Assembly: GCA_018369015.1 (NCBI GenBank)
Contig: JAGZDD010000002.1
Location: forward strand, 29,136 to 93,135
From: Clostridiales bacterium
Lineage (GTDB): Bacteria; Bacillota; Clostridia; Lachnospirales; Lachnospiraceae
Direction of reading: 5' to 3'
DNA: 64,000 nucleotides
How positions within the stretch are numbered: position 1 is the stretch's first letter; every line of letters starts with the position of its first letter. Made by a program: the position numbers and the translations under genes. A model generated the notes under the pieces. It worked only from the letters and a program-made list of their open reading frames with translations, did not search any database and was not told the origin of the DNA. Positions 61,404 through 64,000 of this stretch are shown here, piece by piece.

Positions 61404-62356
61404 CGTTTTTGCACCGCCCTTCTCCGTCTTCCATACTTGCGTTTGAGATAGGGAATCGCAAGAAAGATTGCCACCACCACTGCTGAAAACAGCTTCATAT
61501 AATCCTGGGGCATTTTCAGCCACAAAACAATGGCAATAACCATATAGTAAATAATCGCGCCAATAATCACCGACATCATTGTATAGGCAAAGGCCATCCC
61601 CCGCCCTGCGGCAAGCTTTGCAAAAAGCACTTCACCGACAATGACTGCGGCAAGGCCAATAACAATAGCTCCCCGGCCCATGTTTACATCCGCAGATCCC
61701 TGATACTGGGCATACAGGCCGCCGCAAAGTCCTACAAGTCCATTGGAGATCATCAAGGCCAGTACCTTCATAAAATTAGTACTGATTCCCTGCGCCCGCG
61801 ACATATTGGGATTACAGCCAGTCGTACGGATAGCGCCGCCAAGCTCGGTGCCAAAAAACCAGTATAATAAGCCAATAAGCACAAGACAGCCAATAATAAG
61901 GCCGGAAAAAAATAGTATTCTTGTCGATGTTTCTCCTGTAACGTAACGCAGCGAAGCTACCAGCGGATATTGATCTACATTAATCGCCTGGTTTGCTTTC
62001 CCCATAATCCCAAGGTTAATGGAATATAAAGAAATCTGCGTCAAAATTCCTGCCAAAATTCCCGGTATTCCTAATGCTGTATGCAAAAGCCCTGTCACAA
62101 GCCCTGCCAGCATACCGGCAATAAATGCAAAGACAAGCGCTGCCGCCGGATGTACGCCGCCTCGGATCAGCATAACCGCCACAGCCCCTCCGGTAGCCAG
62201 AGAGCCATCGACGGTCAAATCTGCAAAATCCAAAAGCCGGAACGTAATAAATACACCCAGAGCCATAATCCCCCAAATTAGACCCTGAGCTACATTGCCT
62301 GGCAGGGAGCGCAGCAAGGCAGCCGGGTCTAAAGATGTAAAATATTCTAAAACCAT
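61400..62356 (-). CDS. ABC transporter permease (TrpY-like)
   Basis: 318 residues, eight or more helices. RLLDFADLTVDGSLATGGAVAV and GLCGGLYAQYQGSADVNMGRGA match the branched-chain/BmpA-like permease class used by PF04392 binding proteins. The basic C-terminus (YLKRKYGRRRRAVQKR) is cytoplasmic. It is 46 bases downstream of the binding-protein gene. Confidence 0.93.
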   Translation of the reverse strand: MVLEYFTSLDPAALLRSLPGNVAQGLIWGIMALGVFITFRLLDFADLTVDGSLATGGAVAVMLIRGGVHPAAALVFAFIAGMLAGLVTGLLHTALGIPGILAGILTQISLYSINLGIMGKANQAINVDQYPLVASLRYVTGETSTRILFFSGLIIGCLVLIGLLYWFFGTELGGAIRTTGCNPNMSRAQGISTNFMKVLALMISNGLVGLCGGLYAQYQGSADVNMGRGAIVIGLAAVIVGEVLFAKLAAGRGMAFAYTMMSVIIGAIIYYMVIAIVLWLKMPQDYMKLFSAVVVAIFLAIPYLKRKYGRRRRAVQKR

Positions 62357-62402
62357 GGTATCGAGCCTTTCTGTAAACTATTTCTATTTTTATTTCTGCG
62401 CT

Positions 62403-63470
62403 TTATTCGATTGCCACATACCCATCGGGAACTGTAATCCCCAGGGCCTCGCAAAGTGCGGCATTGTATTTCTTTTCAACAGCAGGAGCATATTCCACAT
62501 TCATTGTTGAAATATCCGCGCCATTGACAAGAATATCATAAGCCATTTCTCCGGCCTTGTAGCCAATATCGTAGTAATCAATAGAAAGCGTTGCAACGCC
62601 GCAGCCGCGGCACAGATTTTCTTCTCCCGCAATTACCGGAACCCCCGCAGGCTCGCAAATATTATTAATAATCTCTGTATTGGATGCCATCGTATTGTCC
62701 GTTGGGATATACAAAGCGTCACATTCCCCCACAGCGGCGGTAACTACGGACTGAATCTCATTAGAATCCGCCGCAGTATATTGGCTGTATTCAATACCTG
62801 ATCCCTCAAGCGCTTTTGCAAATTCATCGGCCTGATATGCCGAATTGGCTTCGGCAGAACAGTAAACAATACCAACCTTTGTTACATCCGGTACAAGTTC
62901 CTTAAGCATTGCCGCCTGTTCATCAATAGGAGCCAAATCACTTGTTCCTGAAATGTTTGTTCCGCTGGCTCCTGTCCAGTCTGCAATATCTAAAGCAGCG
63001 CCATAATCGGTAATAGAAGTTCCAAGAATCGGAATCTGATTTGTTGCTGCCGCACAGCTTTGCAGTGAAGTCGTTCCGTTGGCAAGAATCAGATCCACAT
63101 TGGAAGCCACAAAATTGTTGGCGATCGTGGAACAGTTGGCCTGCTCGCCCTGAGCGTTCTGCACCTCCAGCTTGACATTGGCCTCTCCAAATAATGACTT
63201 ACAAGCTTCTTCAAAGCCTCTTGTAGCTTCATCAAGCGCAGTATGCTCAAGCTGCTGGCATATGCCAATTGTATAGATCTTTCCGTCCGCAGCGCCGTTT
63301 TCACCAGATCCAGAACCAGCTTCCTGTCCTGTACTCTCGCTGCCGGAAGATACGGTTCCCTCCGTGGAATCTCCCGTACCAGCCGTAGCTGATGTACCCT
63401 GACCGCCGCAGCCTGCAATCAAAGCCGTTCCCATAACACACGATAACAATAAAGCTAAACCTTTTTTCAT
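62403..63470 (-). CDS. ABC substrate-binding lipoprotein (TrpX-like, PF04392 type)
   Basis: 355 residues. Lipobox ALIAGCG, Gly/Ser/Thr-rich linker, then IYTIGICQQLEHTALDEATR, VDLILANGTTSLQSC, VGIVYCSAEANSAYQADEF and LYIPTDNTMASN. In streptococci such proteins bind tryptophan or other aromatic amino acids; other members are uncharacterised. ATG 63470 follows GAGAGGTG; an upstream GTG overlaps the ribosome site. No T-box leader was found. Confidence 0.9.
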   Translation of the reverse strand: MKKGLALLLSCVMGTALIAGCGGQGTSATAGTGDSTEGTVSSGSESTGQEAGSGSGENGAADGKIYTIGICQQLEHTALDEATRGFEEACKSLFGEANVKLEVQNAQGEQANCSTIANNFVASNVDLILANGTTSLQSCAAATNQIPILGTSITDYGAALDIADWTGASGTNISGTSDLAPIDEQAAMLKELVPDVTKVGIVYCSAEANSAYQADEFAKALEGSGIEYSQYTAADSNEIQSVVTAAVGECDALYIPTDNTMASNTEIINNICEPAGVPVIAGEENLCRGCGVATLSIDYYDIGYKAGEMAYDILVNGADISTMNVEYAPAVEKKYNAALCEALGITVPDGYVAIE

Positions 63471-63547
63471 AAATAAAAGCACCTCTCTCTAAAATTTTTA
63501 CTATTCACAGCTATCCTGGCCACAATTCTGAATTGCTGATAACAGTA

Positions 63548-63576
63548 GTAACAATTCAGCAAAGCTGAACTGTTAC
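63548..63576. repeat. Minimal inverted-end element
   Basis: GTAACAATTCAGC and GCTGAACTGTTAC with a 3-base loop: the ends of the dispersed element family with no interior. Confidence 0.75.
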
Positions 63577-63918
63577 TAATAGTACCCTAAAATTATAAAA
63601 TAACCTTGATTATTCAGCTTCATACCTGAAAACTCAGCATTTACTGCAAATCCAGAATAGCAGCACTAATTAATTCTATTAAATATAGCTTAGCGTCTTT
63701 CGCTTTATCGCGCTAAACCGTTGCGATTAGACGCTTTAAAGCACTAAATCAAAGTATTAATAATTATACTACGAAATTAATTATTTCGCAATAGGTTGAT
63801 CTTTAATATTTTTAATAAATGTAACTGTTGTTACGTCTGCCGCAAACAGCAAGTGTTTGCGGCGGTCAGCTTCATGCTTTGTTTTCTGCCCCATAAAAAA
63901 ATGTCTTCGACACTTCAG

Positions 63919-63952
63919 CCCCCTAGCCCCCATTCATGGGGGAATTAGGGGG
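63919..63952 (+). terminator. Terminator-like double hairpin at the right edge
   Basis: CCCCCTA and TAGGGGG flank an inner CCCCCAT to ATGGGGG hairpin; TTCCTTTTT follows on the plus strand and a T-run also lies on the other strand. No gene that it would terminate is visible on the plus strand here, so it may serve a gene to the right on the minus strand. Confidence 0.6.
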
Positions 63953-64000
63953 TTCCTTTTTGTGTCGTTTTCATGCATAATAGTCTTATGAATATTTTAC

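Larger units (their letters stand above)
63471..64000. other. Right-edge intergenic region with hairpins
   Basis: 530 bases without a gene. Present are a minimal GTAAC-family hairpin (63548-63576), the GCAAG-loop hairpin GCCGCAAACA to TGTTTGCGGC (63839-63863), and a strong terminator-like hairpin (63919-63952). AT-rich DNA upstream of the binding-protein gene probably holds its promoter (TATAAT on the minus strand near 63592), but no good -35 box is seen. Confidence 0.6.

Noticed and set aside
63919..63952. Phage or integrase attachment site at the strong palindrome
   Set aside because: No integrase or flanking direct repeat is present; a terminator explains the structure better.
63471..64000. 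T-box leader for the TrpXYZ-like operon
   Set aside because: The conserved T-box sequence and specifier stem were not found on the minus strand.

Overview
The window looks like a chromosomal segment of an anaerobic gut Firmicute (class Clostridia, most like Lachnospiraceae). Supporting signs are strong AGGAGG ribosome-binding sites, several TTG/GTG starts, many carbohydrate ABC lipoproteins without their own ATPases, RpiR/AraC/LacI regulators, a NiaR-type regulator, a preQ1-I-like riboswitch and a CptIN-like type III toxin-antitoxin locus. No rRNA, tRNA, IS transposase, phage gene or CRISPR array was seen. Most genes lie on the minus strand.

Layout. 1-648: 5' part of murE, cut by the window edge. 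757-7817: a three-gene condensin operon resembling Wadjet JetA-JetB-JetC (MukF-MukE-MukB type) with its own consensus promoter and no JetD nuclease. 8194-21150: a twelve-gene amino-sugar/peptidoglycan recycling operon (RpiR regulator, MurQ, ABC importer, BadF-type kinase, ROK kinase, GH4 glycosidase, GNAT, PIG-L deacetylase, NamZ, NagZ). 21292-23768: a PTS-EIIC-like permease beside a NiaR/3H regulator, plus a small unknown gene. 24006-28297: RpiR regulator, cytoplasmic sulfatase and orphan sugar-binding lipoprotein. 28384-29112: type III toxin-antitoxin locus. 29207-36513: YeeE-type sulfur-compound transporter, CoA-disulfide reductase/rhodanese, amino-acid permease, NDP-forming acyl-CoA synthetase alpha-type protein and an unusual tandem winged-helix regulator. 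36914-40079: headless LacI, Crp/Fnr regulator and Fic protein. 40184-45259: esterases, AraC regulator and a second orphan binding protein. 45658-46945: BlaI repressor, a probable BlaR1 remnant and a DUF2726 protein. 47034-50922: CNNM/CorC-type transporter, DUF368 (PopT-type) protein and Na/Pi cotransporter. 51044-55510: QueT under a preQ1 riboswitch, an AraC regulator fused to a GH39-like domain, and a nitrilase. 55704-60108: acyltransferase, TetR regulator, esterase and a third orphan binding protein. 60507-63470: TrpXYZ-like ABC importer.

How the parts fit. The NagZ/NamZ operon can import cell-wall sugars, phosphorylate them, split the lactyl ether with MurQ and feed amino-sugar metabolism. 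Its importer has no ATPase, so a shared MsmX-type ATPase is assumed. Three related orphan binding proteins each sit beside cytoplasmic enzymes that remove sulfate or ester groups, which suggests uptake of decorated host or plant glycans.

Intergenic DNA carries at least two dispersed families. One has inverted ends close to GTAACTATTCAGCC. The other is a set of hairpins with a constant GCAAG loop and variable stems. A short CCCCGTAAAGGG-type motif lies inside tandem duplications at two distant loci, one of them inside a coding region.
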